From: Phymorhynchus buccinoides
Lineage: Eukaryota > Mollusca > Gastropoda > Neogastropoda > Raphitomidae
Length of the DNA stretch: 64,000 nucleotides
Direction of reading: 5' to 3'
NCBI GenBank assembly: GCA_017654935.2
Contig: CM065704.1
Coordinates: 26,237,107 to 26,301,106, forward strand
Shown in pieces: positions 47,473 through 57,695 of the stretch. The translations under genes were made by a program, and so were the position numbers. A model generated the notes under the pieces. The model saw only the letters and a list, made by a program, of their open reading frames with translations. It ran no database searches and was not told the origin of the DNA. Position 1 is the stretch's first letter, and each line of letters opens with the position of its first letter.

Positions 47473-48077
47473 CCCTTATAGGCAGCTTCGAATTAGTCTT
47501 TTTAAATATGCTTATACTCATTTTACCGATAAGCAGAATATGATTAACCTGTTTAACTTTAGTTTGCTTTACACTGGGGTTAGTAACCCCAAAACAAAAC
47601 AATCTTTGTATCTAGTTTTATGCGAAAGTCCAAATATGTAAAAATATAACTTTCAATATACTTCCAAAACCCAGTAACTTTTGGGCACTCGTAAAAGAAA
47701 TGCTCAATAACATCCAGTACATCTGTACAGTAACTACAGTTACTGTCATCCCTAATTTTCATTTTGTGTAACAAAATATTAGTGGCATATATGTTATGCA
47801 TGATCTTCCAATGTAAGACTTGAAGTCGGATCTCCTTAGTTGAAAGTTTAGCTAACTACCAAACGTCTGAGGTTATATCAATATTAAACTTATGTTTCCA
47901 GAAAGCAACACAACATGGCTGCACACACCTTCCTTCCATTAGCTGCTTTCTAAATTCCTTAACTGTGCTTACTCTTTTACCACAAAACCAAGGTGTATCC
48001 ATGCTATAACCTCCTCTACCTTCTCCAATCTCTGTCCTCCTTCTACTAAAAAAGATTCCCCAAGTAGCGTATTTCAC
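47473..48077 (-). mobile_element. LINE reverse-transcriptase tail, copy B, interrupted
   Basis: The same fragment as at 10,213-10,812, but the frame is split: a stop replaces sense sequence near 47,853 (GCTAACTACC against GCTAACGACC) and an extra base lies near the 3' end. The zinc-knuckle residues are kept. Confidence 0.75.
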
Positions 48078-48092
48078 GGAATAAAAGGTGCT

Positions 48093-48726
48093 TTAACTCA
48101 TTCAAGTCGTTCCAGCCATATATGTGCAGAATTAACCCTTTCACTGCCAAAGTCGCATTTTAGCACCACATTGATTTAACACCTATGTCACTAAAAGGCA
48201 TCAAATTGGGGTCTATTATCCAAAGACCCTATTGTCTTAGTTTTGGGAAGTAAGGATAGAACTTATTTTATACATGTCACAGAAGAATCCTCAATACTGC
48301 AGATGGATTTTGTTCTCTACCCAGGTAAATTTAATGGAAATGCTTTGGTTGAAGTATGGCTGGCGGTGAAAGGGTTAATAGATAGCTGTCAATCTGATGC
48401 ATTTGCTTCAAGGAAAGTAAATCTGTGTGCACAGTTTAGAAGATCTTGGTCACTTCTAAACTCGCTTCACTCCCTTAGACCACAATTTTGCCTCTGACTT
48501 TGTTTTTTTTAGTGGTTTGTTGCAGAGAAGTCAATCGGTGTAGAGTTTTTATATATAAAATCTATATATAAAAAAGTCTGATCTACCACTTCCCTATGTC
48601 TAAACCTGAAGTAAAAACCCGTAATCTCCTTTCATTTCTCCTTTCGTTTATGTATGTTTTGTTTGTATGTATGGCTTTTGTGAGTTTTTTTAATCATTCA
48701 AAATCATTGCGATGCGAATGAGTTAA
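48093..48726. mobile_element. Composite TTAA element carrying a nested MITE, copy B
   Basis: Ends TTAACTCATTC at 48,093 and GAATGAGTTAA at 48,726. The body contains CTGTGTGCACAGTTTAGAAG and a TTTTTATATATAAA palindrome. A piggyBac-like MITE (48,132-48,378) sits in one internal TTAA; a second such MITE (48,723-48,966) uses the right-hand TTAA. A related element without these insertions but with a different one is at 50,839-51,402. Confidence 0.75.
48132..48378. mobile_element. TTAA piggyBac-like MITE nested in composite element
   Basis: Left TTAACCCTTTCACTGCCA, right TGGCGGTGAAAGGGTTAA, full length with intact internal landmarks. Confidence 0.88.
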
Positions 48727-48966
48727 CCCTTTCCCTGCCAGCCATTTTTTAGCCAAAAATATCATTAAACTTAACTGGGTAGAAAAAAATTTAATCTGCA
48801 ATATTGGGAATTCCTCTGTGACATGTATAACATTAGGCCTATCCTTACCTCCCAAAATTAAGAAAATAGGGTCTTCAGATAACAGGCCCTGATTTGATGC
48901 CTTTTAGTGACATGGGTGTTAAACCATTGTGGTGCATAAATGCGACATTGGCGGTGAAAGGGTTAA
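48723..48966. mobile_element. TTAA piggyBac-like MITE, copy B
   Basis: Left TTAACCCTTTCCCTGCCA, right TTGGCGGTGAAAGGGTTAA; shares its left TTAA with the composite element. Confidence 0.88.
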
Positions 48967-49863
48967 GGAGCACACCTCACCTAAAACTTAGTAAAAATCT
49001 GATTATGTAACAAGATTGACCTACTACGTTATTTGTCATAATCATAGGACACAATAGTTTCACTCAGGAAGATAAGGTATCACCCTACATGGGCACCCTG
49101 ATGGATGATTTAGCAAGAAACATGTTGAGATCACCAGGAAAACACCCTTTACAGAGATTGCAACACTCACTTTGATCTGGTTTCCTAAAAGTCAAATCGG
49201 CAATTCCCCCTTGGCGGAGGTGCTGGAAGTCAAATTCTTTCAGTGATATGGCTGCCTGAGTTTAGACCAAATTGTTTGCACAAAATTTCCACAATACAAG
49301 CCTTTTTAATTAATTTATTTTTTTAAATTTATAAAGTTTACCAAAAGGAGTTTCGCTCACAACAAAGGAAATAGCTCCATTTGTTTTACTACAAAGAAGA
49401 AAAAGCTTCAACCACAATGAGTGACCTCCACCCACCCCATCCAAAATGGCTTCTCTCTCCGACATCTCCGGTTTGATTTCTAGGAAACCAGAGCAAAATG
49501 AGTGTTCCGATCTTTGAAAAGGCTGTTTTTCTGGTGATCTCGACGTGTTTCTTGCAGGGTCTACCTTTAAAGTTCATAAAACATGATAGTTAGCCAATCA
49601 ACTGCACTACACTGAGCTCATAATAATGAGGAGGGGGAATATTTATACAGCGCCCATTCTACTCTGTAGGCTACTGGGCACTTTGCGCTTTTAAATATTA
49701 AAAAAGAAAACAGAAACCAATAGAGCGCACGACCTTGAATTTCACGGGATTGAAATTAGAGAGTTGAATTAGAAAGTTCACCGCAACTACGAACAAAGCA
49801 TGCAGGCAATTTTGTCTACAGCACGAACGCCAATGTCAAATGCCTGATTGCACGAGCAGCAAG

Positions 49864-50470
49864 TGGAGGTAACCCACTCCAGTCCCCTTATTTCCCAGTG
49901 AAAGTGACCAAATATTCGGGGTAGGCCTGCGTGTTGTTGAAAATGACATACATCCCGCACTTGCTGACGTTATCAGTGGTAAATGCCTTATTGCATGAAC
50001 AACAAGACTAGTGCAGGTAATATAACCCACTCCAGTCCCCTTAGTTTCCAGTGAAGGTGACCAAATACTCGGGGTAGGCCTGGGTGTCGTTGAAAATTAT
50101 GTACATCCTGCACTTGCTGACGTTATCAGTGGTAAATGCCTTATTGCATGAACAAACAAGACTAGTGCATGTAATATTATAACCCAGTCCAGTCCCCTTA
50201 GATTCCAGTGAAGGTGACCAAATACTCGGGGTAGGCCTGGGTGTCGTTGAAAATTATGTACATCCTGCACTTACTGACGTTATCAGTGGTAAATGCCTTA
50301 TTGCATGAACAAACAAGACTAGTGCATGTAATATTATAACCCAGTCCAGTCCCCTTAGATTCCAGTGAAGGTGACCAAATATTCGGGGTAGGCCTGGGTG
50401 TCGTTGAAAATGACGTACATCCCGCACTTGCTGACGTTATCAGTGGTAAATGCCTTATTGCATGAACAAC
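49864..50470 (-). repeat. Tandem partial copies of the PARP-like terminal exon (four units)
   Basis: Units spaced 153-157 bp (same point at 49,901, 50,054, 50,211, 50,368, parental exon 50,521) repeat the last 27 or so codons of the terminal exon plus downstream DNA. On the minus strand each reads DNVSKC, then MYVIF or MYIIF, N-D/N-TQAYPEYLVTFTG and an immediate TAA. Each copy is preceded by an AG (ATAACGTCAG). Coding-like similarity is high in all four, with different third bases from the parent. Damaged versions occur at 12,600-13,300 and, inverted, at 15,300-15,990. Confidence 0.9.
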
Positions 50471-50474
50471 AAGA

Positions 50475-50791
50475 CTAGTGCAGGTAATATAACCCACTCC
50501 AGTCCCCTTTATTTCCAGTGAAGGTGACCAAATACTCGGGATAGGCCTGGGTGTCGTTGAAAATGACATACATCCCACAGTTGCTGATGTTGTCGGCGGC
50601 TGAGTCGTAGAGGATGTTGCCTTGACGGGGGGGCAGCACCCTCATCTTGTCGTTGCCGTTGGTGGGGTGGCCCACCAGCACTTTGCACTGGTAGACGTAG
50701 CGCTTGCCGGTGCTGTCCGGGGGAGAGTATGTCGGGCGCGTGGAGTAGTTGGACCCCACCGCAAAGTACACACCCTGGCCATACACCACAG
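50475..50791 (-). CDS. PARP14-like: PARP14-like gene, terminal exon of ADP-ribosyltransferase domain
   Basis: Minus strand, acceptor TTTTTCAG before 50,791, stop TAG at 50,475-50,477. It encodes VVYGQGVYFAVGSNYS (tyrosine of the triad in VYFA), then RYVYQCKVLVGHPT, LYDSAADNISNCGMYVIF and QAYPEYLVTFTG. The third triad position, Glu in polymerising PARPs, aligns with Met in CGMYVIF. The enzyme is therefore predicted to attach single ADP-ribose units, as PARP14 does with a hydrophobic residue there. Family members end close to YPEYLITF; this one reads on for about ten residues because the TAA present in the four downstream tandem copies is AAA here. Neighbours: 153-157 bp partial copies of the exon end lie just downstream. 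Confidence 0.93.
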
Positions 50792-50838
50792 CTGAAAAAC
50801 AGAGCAATGCTTATTAAAAGGACAAAGGTAAAACCACA

Positions 50839-51402
50839 TTAACTCGTTCGCATCGCAACGATTTTGAATTATTAACCTCTTCGCTGCCTACGACGTATAT
50901 ATACATCCTCTATAGCGCTTCAGTACTTGCCACCGACGTATATATACATCGCCGCTAAGTAGCGATATTGCCGCATTCAAAAACCGCGCAGCAAACCGGA
51001 GGCGCATGCACAAGCAGTAGGTGGCAGTGAAGGGGTTAAAAAAAACCTCACAAATCACTCCAGCCATGTACACAAAAACAAAACGTACATAAACAAAAGG
51101 AAAAAAATGAAAGAAGATTACAGGTTTTCACTTCAGGTTTAGACATAGGGAAATGGTAGATCAGACTTTTTTATATAGAGACTTTATATAGAAAAACTCT
51201 CTACACCAATTGGTTCCCCTACAACGAACCACTACAAAAGCAAAGTCAGGGGCAAAATTGTGGTCTAAAGGAGTGAAGCGAGTTTATAAGTGACCAAAGT
51301 ATGGTGTGCACACAGATTTACTTCCCTTGAAGCAAATGCATAAAACTGACAGCTATCTATTAATTACGGACATACATGGCCAAAACGACTTGAAAGAGTT
51401 AA
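50839..51402. mobile_element. Composite TTAA element with a second MITE family nested
   Basis: Ends TTAACTCGTTCGCATCG at 50,839 and TGAAAGAGTTAA at 51,402. It is the same body as 48,093-48,726, in reverse orientation. A different MITE (50,872-51,039) with ends TTAACCTCTTCGCTGCC and GGCAGTGAAGGGGTTAA sits in a TTAA near the left end. It begins about 48 bases upstream of the PARP-like terminal exon, inside the intron. Confidence 0.72.
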
Positions 51403-51961
51403 AAACAGAGAAGATATTTTGGTAGAGAGATATACCTTTTATTTGTTCCATGGATTTGCAAGTAAGGCAATGACATACTGGTATTCGTGGCACAATATTA
51501 AAATGACTGACCTTTTAACCTTCTTAACCATGCACAATTCATTAAAAAACCACACAAAACTAACGCCTAACTATATGATTATTTTATGCACAACGGCGAC
51601 GTTGTGAAATCTCTCTCTCTCTCTCTATCTCTCTCGCTTGCTCTCTCTCATCACAAACACACACACTAACTAATAATACCCCCACCCCACCTAAACTGCC
51701 ACTACCTACCCCTCCTATCCCCCCACTCCTGCCATGCCTCCCCCCACCCCCTTCTTTCCTTTCCTTTAGTCCCTTGACCTCCGTGGTCGTTGGGGGGGGG
51801 GGGACTGATGGGTGGCAGTAGCTGACAGGGCCCTCCATTTCTCTCTGTGGTGTGCACAAGGGATTGGGTCTGTCCATGTCTGATGGACATGTTGGGGCAG
51901 TGGGTGGATGCCTCATGCCTCCATACAGGGAGCTGGACGCCCCCGCCCCCTCCACGAGTCT

Positions 51962-52220
51962 CTCCCCATGGGGATACCGGGGGGTCTTTCGTAAAAATAG
52001 TGCACCCACCTTCTGGAAGTTCTGCGCTTGTAACTTCCTCTAATCTGCCACTCTCTTTGACTCTTCCCTTTTCCCTTTGCTTTCTATCATCTACTATCTT
52101 TCTGACTTAATGGCCCATTTCTCCTGCCTTTTTTCCCCCAGTAAAATCTTCCAAATAATTTTTCTCCTAAGATCGAGCTCCTCCGAAATCGGGACGCGTT
52201 GGCTGTTCGCACGTAGCGAG
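51962..52220. repeat. Dispersed repeat related to 548-870, in PARP-like intron
   Basis: Starts CCCCATGGGGATACCGGGG; diverged from the copy at 548. Lies between the terminal exon and exon 52,364-52,538. Confidence 0.65.
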
Positions 52221-52363
52221 GAGACCAGTGAAAACCAGACACATACGTACCTTACCCATTATGGCCATGGAACGCAGAAGAAGAAGAAGAAGAAGATGGA
52301 CATGAACATCAATTCTCTCACCCACACCACCCACACAAATCAACTTTCTCTCCGCCCCCTTAC

Positions 52364-52538
52364 CATTTTTGCCGCAGTAGCTGCGGTTGAAGCCGTAGTT
52401 GTTGATGCTGCTGATGGCGTCCAGGCTGGTGCCGTGCCACAGCGTCTTCTCGTTCTCTATGCCCGGGTTCTGCTTCTCCAGGTGGGACTTCTTCGACTTG
52501 TACTGCTGGTACAGGGTTCGGTTCTGCACCCGGTCCAC
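52364..52538 (-). CDS. PARP14-like: PARP14-like gene, catalytic-domain exon with NAD-binding histidine
   Basis: Minus strand, acceptor GAACCCAG, donor GTAAGG; 175 nt, phase 0 in and phase 1 out. It encodes VDRVQNRTLYQQY, later EKTLWHGTS and then NNYGFNRSYCGKN. HGTS carries the conserved histidine of the H-Y-x triad, and GFNRSY-x-GKN is a signature of the PARP10/14/15 group. The exon ends AAT G and the last exon completes GCT, giving CGKNAVVYGQGVYFA, exactly the family pattern. The acceptor lies beside a 75-99 bp tandem repeat at 52,541-53,040 that fills most of the intron. Confidence 0.93.
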
Positions 52539-52544
52539 CTGGGT

Positions 52545-53040
52545 TCACGCACACACACACGTGCATGAATTAGGGCTTTGCACATTACATGCGGAAACTC
52601 ATTCACATATCTCATTTAGGTTCGCACACACACACGTGCATGAATTAGGGCTTTGCACATTGCATGCAGAAACCCATTCACATATCCCATTTGGGTTTGC
52701 ACATACATGCATGTGCGCATACACACACGCACACTTGCATGGATTAGGGCTTTGCACATTACATGCGGAAACCCATTCGCATATCCTATTTGGGTTCGGA
52801 CATACATGCGCGCGCGCATACACACACACACGTGCATGAATTAGGGCTTTGCACATTACATGCGGAAACCCATTCGCATATCCCATTTGGATTCGCACAT
52901 ACACATGCGCGCGCACACACACACGTGCATGAATTAGGGCTTTGCATATTACATGTGGAAACCCATTTGCATATCCCATTTGGGTTCGCACATACACGCA
53001 CACGCATACACATTTGCATGAATTAGGGCTTTGCACATTT
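52545..53040. repeat. Tandem repeat, six units of 75-99 bp, in PARP-like intron
   Basis: Units around CATGAATTAGGGCTTTGCAC, CGGAAACCCATTC and a CACACACG stretch of variable length; the same point recurs at 52,571, 52,646, 52,745, 52,842, 52,935 and 53,034. Begins next to the acceptor of exon 52,364-52,538. Confidence 0.88.
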
Positions 53041-53108
53041 GGGGGTGTGACTTATAATCAGGTGCGCCTTATAGTCCGGAAAACAAGAGACCGCACATGC
53101 ACACTCAC

Positions 53109-53266
53109 GGCAGTAACAGTGACGTTCCTGTTGGGGCCAAGAGTTTTCCTGAAATTGGCCTCCACATCTTTGTACTCCTTGTCTGAAGAGGGAAGGGAGA
53201 CCACCCTGACATGCTCGTCAGGCCCATGGGGCGTCCAGATGTCAGGCAGAGCCCCGCTGGCGATTT
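53109..53266 (-). CDS. PARP14-like: PARP14-like gene, linker and start of ADP-ribosyltransferase domain
   Basis: The minus-strand exon starts after CAATCGCAG and ends before GTGAGTG. It is 158 nt, taking one base from the WWE exon, and ends in phase 0. It encodes EIASGALPDIWTPHG, then SSDKEYKDVEANFRKT and RNVTVTA. The segment L-P-x-x-W...EYKDVE..F..T is the typical start of the PARP10/14/15 catalytic domain, where the next exon follows with V-x-R-V-Q-N. Intact frame and good splice sites; gene-finding confidence is high. Confidence 0.9.
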
Positions 53267-53747
53267 CTGCGATTGGAGGAGAACGTTGCTACACTGAAAA
53301 GGTCTTTGTAACAGGCCCAAATTGTAATGATAAATTGTCTCTGTCCGTCATCAGTTTTATTTCTGCATTACAAATTGACAGGGAGGAGACAGAGATAGAG
53401 AGAGAGAGAAAAGAGAGAGTGACAGACAAAGAGAGATATAGACAAATACAGAGAGCAGAAAAACAGCAAGAAAAACTAGAATAGCAAATAGACGGGAGAG
53501 GTTGGGCACCTCTGTCTGTCTGTCTGTCTCCCTGTCTCGCTTTTTATCTCTGGCTCTTTGTGTGCATTGTCTTTATTTTTATAGCTGACTTTGAGTGTAC
53601 ATGTGCATGTTTTACTGTCTTATCTTGTCTATATGCTTCCTAATGTGATGCATTATTTAATTATCTATGTTTTTATGTATTAACGCATTATAATTCATAA
53701 CATGTTCATCTTACTTATACCTAAGTTTTATGTGCCTTTCTTGTCCT

Positions 53748-54108
<361 letters not shown>

Positions 54109-54111
<3 letters not shown>

Positions 54112-54561
54112 GTCTGTGAGTGCATGCATGTGAGCTTACGCATCCACTTCTCTGCAGTTTTAGAACTGTTACTTGGTTATATCAAAGATATTCTAAAAGG
54201 GTAAGATGGATTACTTAAAAGCTCGGCGAACCGGGCTGATAGAGTTATCGTTAGTGCGGACATGTACACTATTCACAGTGGAGGCTATCCAAAAACTCGG
54301 ACTGGAACTTGAACGGAGAATTCAACTGGCCTATCGATGTGTAAAATGTGTCACGTTTCAAAGGGACATAACCAGTGTTTCTGTCCTCACTACTCATATA
54401 GGGAAAAGAGACCGGATGTTTATCTTCCCCTGTACAGTCTTTGGTTATATCGAGCTATTGCATTCCACTTCTTACTTATCATATTGAATAATCGTGGTTT
54501 CGTTTTACATGTCATAAAGTTTTATGTGTTGGGTATTATGTTCTTATTGTATATTATGTGT
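54109..54561. other. PARP-like intron with one unrecognised open frame
   Basis: A plus-strand frame at 54,206-54,487 (93 codons) begins MDYLKARRTGLIEL and has two cysteine pairs, but matches nothing I know. It is antisense to the PARP-like gene; most likely a decayed repeat. Confidence 0.3.
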
Positions 54562-55105
54562 TTAACCCTTTAACGCTTGATCAATCGAACCGATAATCGA
54601 TCCTGAGTACCGAGTGATGGGAAGTAACTCCGAACGTCACACCAAATCTTTTATCTAAAAAAATCACCCAGAATAAAGTCGAACTCACATTTAATTTCAG
54701 AAAGATGCATATTGAATAGCAATGATGATATTTTCATTCGAAAGCTAACACAATGTCACACAACAAACCATGAATTAGAAAAGAAAAAAATCCGTAATGG
54801 CGCTCCGAGTATCGCGCCGAGTCAATACTGCACACGTCACGATGAAAAATTAAATAAATTTGGGGTCACTTTGAAAAATCCGTTCAAAAAGACTAGTGGG
54901 TGCTTTCCCTTGCTGTAAGAACCAAAAACGGACCACTGAGAGTCAGGAAAAGGAAGCACTAACTTAGTATATTGCATTGTGGGTAGGGAGAAAGTGAAAG
55001 TGAACGTACTAGACCTGACGTTCAGCGGGCGCAATCGGCGCATACAGGCTGCATGGGTTGACAAAATTCGGGCAGCTTCGGCATTTGTAGTAGAGAGAGG
55101 GTTAA
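54562..55105. mobile_element. Possible TTAA-flanked element
   Basis: TTAACCCTTTAACGC at the left, AGAGAGAGGGTTAA at the right; only the outer 8 bases are inverted repeats. It lies in the intron just 3' of the WWE exon. May be chance. Confidence 0.35.
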
Positions 55106-55219
55106 GCCGTGCCACAAATCAATTTCTCACTTTTGAGAAAATAAAGTAGTCTTGAGTCTTGAGTGTGTGTGTGTGTGTGCGTGCGTACGTGCGTGTGAGT
55201 TTGAGAGACTGGGTGCAAC

Positions 55220-55427
55220 CTTTCAGCTTGTCCTGGCGCAGGACAGCAATGGTGTCTCCGGGGTCCGACTTGGAGTACTCCAGCATGGAGTCGAAGTCGA
55301 TGACGTAGACGTTGCCGTCATCGTCCGAGATCTCCACGCTCTTCTTGTCCTTGCTCTTGTAGGCCACCTCGATGATCTGGTTCTCCTTGGGCTTGTACTC
55401 CACCACCTCCGTGCCTTTCGGGGTCAC
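55220..55427 (-). CDS. PARP14-like: PARP14-like gene, WWE-domain exon
   Basis: Minus strand, acceptor CTTCCAG then GTG ACC, donor GTTGCA. The 208-nt exon encodes a stretch with ENQIIEVAYKSK, then NVYVIDFDSMLEY and a closing IAVLRQDKLK. This matches the C-terminal half of a WWE domain, which binds the iso-ADP-ribose or ADP-ribose unit. It starts in phase 0 and ends with one extra base. The next exon supplies two bases, giving LKEIASG across the junction, so the two exons fit. In PARP14 the WWE domain sits directly before the catalytic domain, as here. The tryptophan-containing first half of the domain must lie on an upstream exon to the right; I found none before the window edge. Confidence 0.82.
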
Positions 55428-55652
55428 CTGGAAGATCGATCGATTCCGTTAAGATCGGTTCATTTTATAAAAAAAATGTATTTAGCCCCGTAATTTTTTG
55501 ACTTTCGGACAAAAAATAACCCATTCATTGCCAGAGTAAAACAGGGAGATTATCGATTTTCTTATTATAAAATTCAAAAGAGACCTGTTAGAGACCTGTG
55601 TGAGAGACCTGTGTGAGAAAACGGTCCAGAGATGTATCTTTCCCGACTTGTC

Positions 55653-56649
55653 TACCGTAAATTGCGGACAATAAGCCGCTACTTTTCCCCTCAACTTTGG
55701 CCCATGCGGCTTATAGACTCATGCGGCTTATCTGCAGATTTTGTCCATTCTACATTTATCAGTATGATTACTGTACTTTTCGGCTCATTAGGCGCTGCTG
55801 TGTATAAGGCGAATAGGGCAATTTTCAAGAAAAATCTGACAAAATCCAAGTAAAAGGCGCCCTCGTTTATAAGGCGATACACACCTCGCAACAGAAAGTC
55901 GAAGTTTGAAGCCCGTACACGTCCTGTAAACAATTACCGACCGCCATTACTGTTGTCATAAACGAGAGTTGGCTCCCTTCTCAAATAATCGAAAGTTCTG
56001 TTTTTGCGACTTCCGGTTGTTGTGTTTGGACAATTCTTCGCGAAAACTGGTAGAATTATGGCATTTTAAGCTCTACAACGATGCTTTTTACATCCAATGA
56101 AGGGTTATGGCATCTGTTGGACGGTATCTCGGACGATAACAGGGATTTCGAAGCATTTTCACGTGAGTATTCGTCGTATCGGCGACTCGTTACCACTTTC
56201 GATGTTGTGACTCACAGTAGACTGTACTGAGTACGGCAATCGTTGCCTCTCTTCTCACGATTTTGTTCACTTATAGGGCGCCCTCGTTTATTAGGCGCAT
56301 AGGTCGAAATTGGAGAAAAAAATATCGCCTTATAGTCCGAAAAATACGGTAATCTAACTTTCTGGCCACATTCTTCAGCCTATTCTTGAGCTTCTTTAGA
56401 CTCAAAACTGGTTTTGGTAATCAATTGATTCAAATCTTATGTTTAAAGTATCTGAGAGCATTAAATACTCATTTTCTGATAGGAGAATTTGGCCGAGAAT
56501 TTATATATTTGTGTTGCTTTGTGCACATACAATTTTCTCTGCGGCTTATAAACTGGCGCGGCTTAAATGTGAATAAATACCTAATGTTTTCTCAATTTAA
56601 GGGATGCGGCTTATATACAGGTGCGTCTTATAGTCCAGTTTTTACGGTA
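55653..56649. mobile_element. Nested TACCGTA-ended inverted-repeat elements
   Basis: The outer pair TACCGTAAATTGCGGACAAT / ATAGTCCAGTTTTTACGGTA (55,653 and 56,649) encloses an inner element 55,769-56,351 with TACTGTACTTTTCGG / CCGAAAAATACGGTA and CTCATTAGGCG / CGCCTTATAG words. Fragments with CTTATAGTCCGG are also at 53,055-53,085 and 36,095-36,120. Lies in the intron upstream of the WWE exon. Superfamily not assigned. Confidence 0.7.
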
Positions 56650-57100
56650 AACCCAAAACCATAATTCCAGGGCTATGGCATCAAAAGTTATGACATCATC
56701 AATGACAGCACACATGGTAGTAAACATGGGACGGGGCGGGGCAGGGGTTAAGAAAACAAAAAGAGAGAAAAATCATCAAACGTAAAAGAGAACTGTGAAG
56801 TCAATCTGGGAAAACTGTCTGGAACCACTCCTGACTATTTAGAAGCAAAATAGAAAGACAAAAATCCCAGAGTTATTCCCTTTCATCTGGTTTAAATGTT
56901 TTATTTTCCAAATCAACATGAACAACAACTATGACATAACTGAAGCAACAACAAGCAGAGCTTATGGCGTGCTCAGTTCAAAACGAATTACACAGTATAA
57001 ACATTGGCGGAATACATTTTTGAAAAGAAAGTCACAACAAACCAAATGAACAATGGACATAGCAATAGACAAAAGAAGTAAAATCGACAAAACAATGATA

Positions 57101-57313
<213 letters not shown>

Positions 57314-57558
57314 CACCTCACACCACTCTGCAGACCAGAACTCCAACCCCACGTCGCAATAAAACGAAATAGGACACGATGATGACATTAGGATTACATG
57401 AAATGACGCCAAGATGAAAACAGAGATACACCAAAACTAACTGAGTTAAAATATTAGGTGAGAACATGAACTGGTAAGGATGCAAGAGCTGGAAAGGAAC
57501 CCTTTCATGTGATGACATCATCAGTGACATCATCAAGCCAGTATGTTATACGTTATAC

Positions 57559-57575
57559 GGCAGTCAAAGGGTTAA
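57559..57575. mobile_element. Solo right end of second TTAA MITE family
   Basis: Reads GGCAGTCAAAGGGTTAA after a GATGACATCATCAGTGACATC stretch shared with 34,730-34,760; no left end found. Confidence 0.5.
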
Positions 57576-57695
57576 TGTCTGTTCACCATTGATGATGATA
57601 TTACACTGATCGAGCATACAAAGAAAGATTAGGATTTGAGACGGACTGTAGATCTATAACAGATTATTGTGAAAACAAGGAAAGGTTTTATACAA

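Larger units (their letters stand above)
37708..51545 (+). repeat. Large duplication, copy B (clean copy)
   Basis: Same content as copy A but with far fewer indels, and continuous with unique sequence on the right, where it runs into the upstream exons of the PARP-like gene. The left limit is the inner edge of a fold-back element with telomere-like repeats. After the word ACCATGCACAATTCATT near 51,545, B continues normally while copy A folds back. Confidence 0.9.

Noticed and set aside
51584..52009. 141-codon minus-strand frame with Pro/Gly-rich sequence
   Set aside because: Low-complexity GC-rich patch overlapping a dispersed repeat, located in an intron of the PARP-like gene.
55152..55493. 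Plus-strand frame of 113 codons
   Set aside because: Antisense shadow of the WWE exon.
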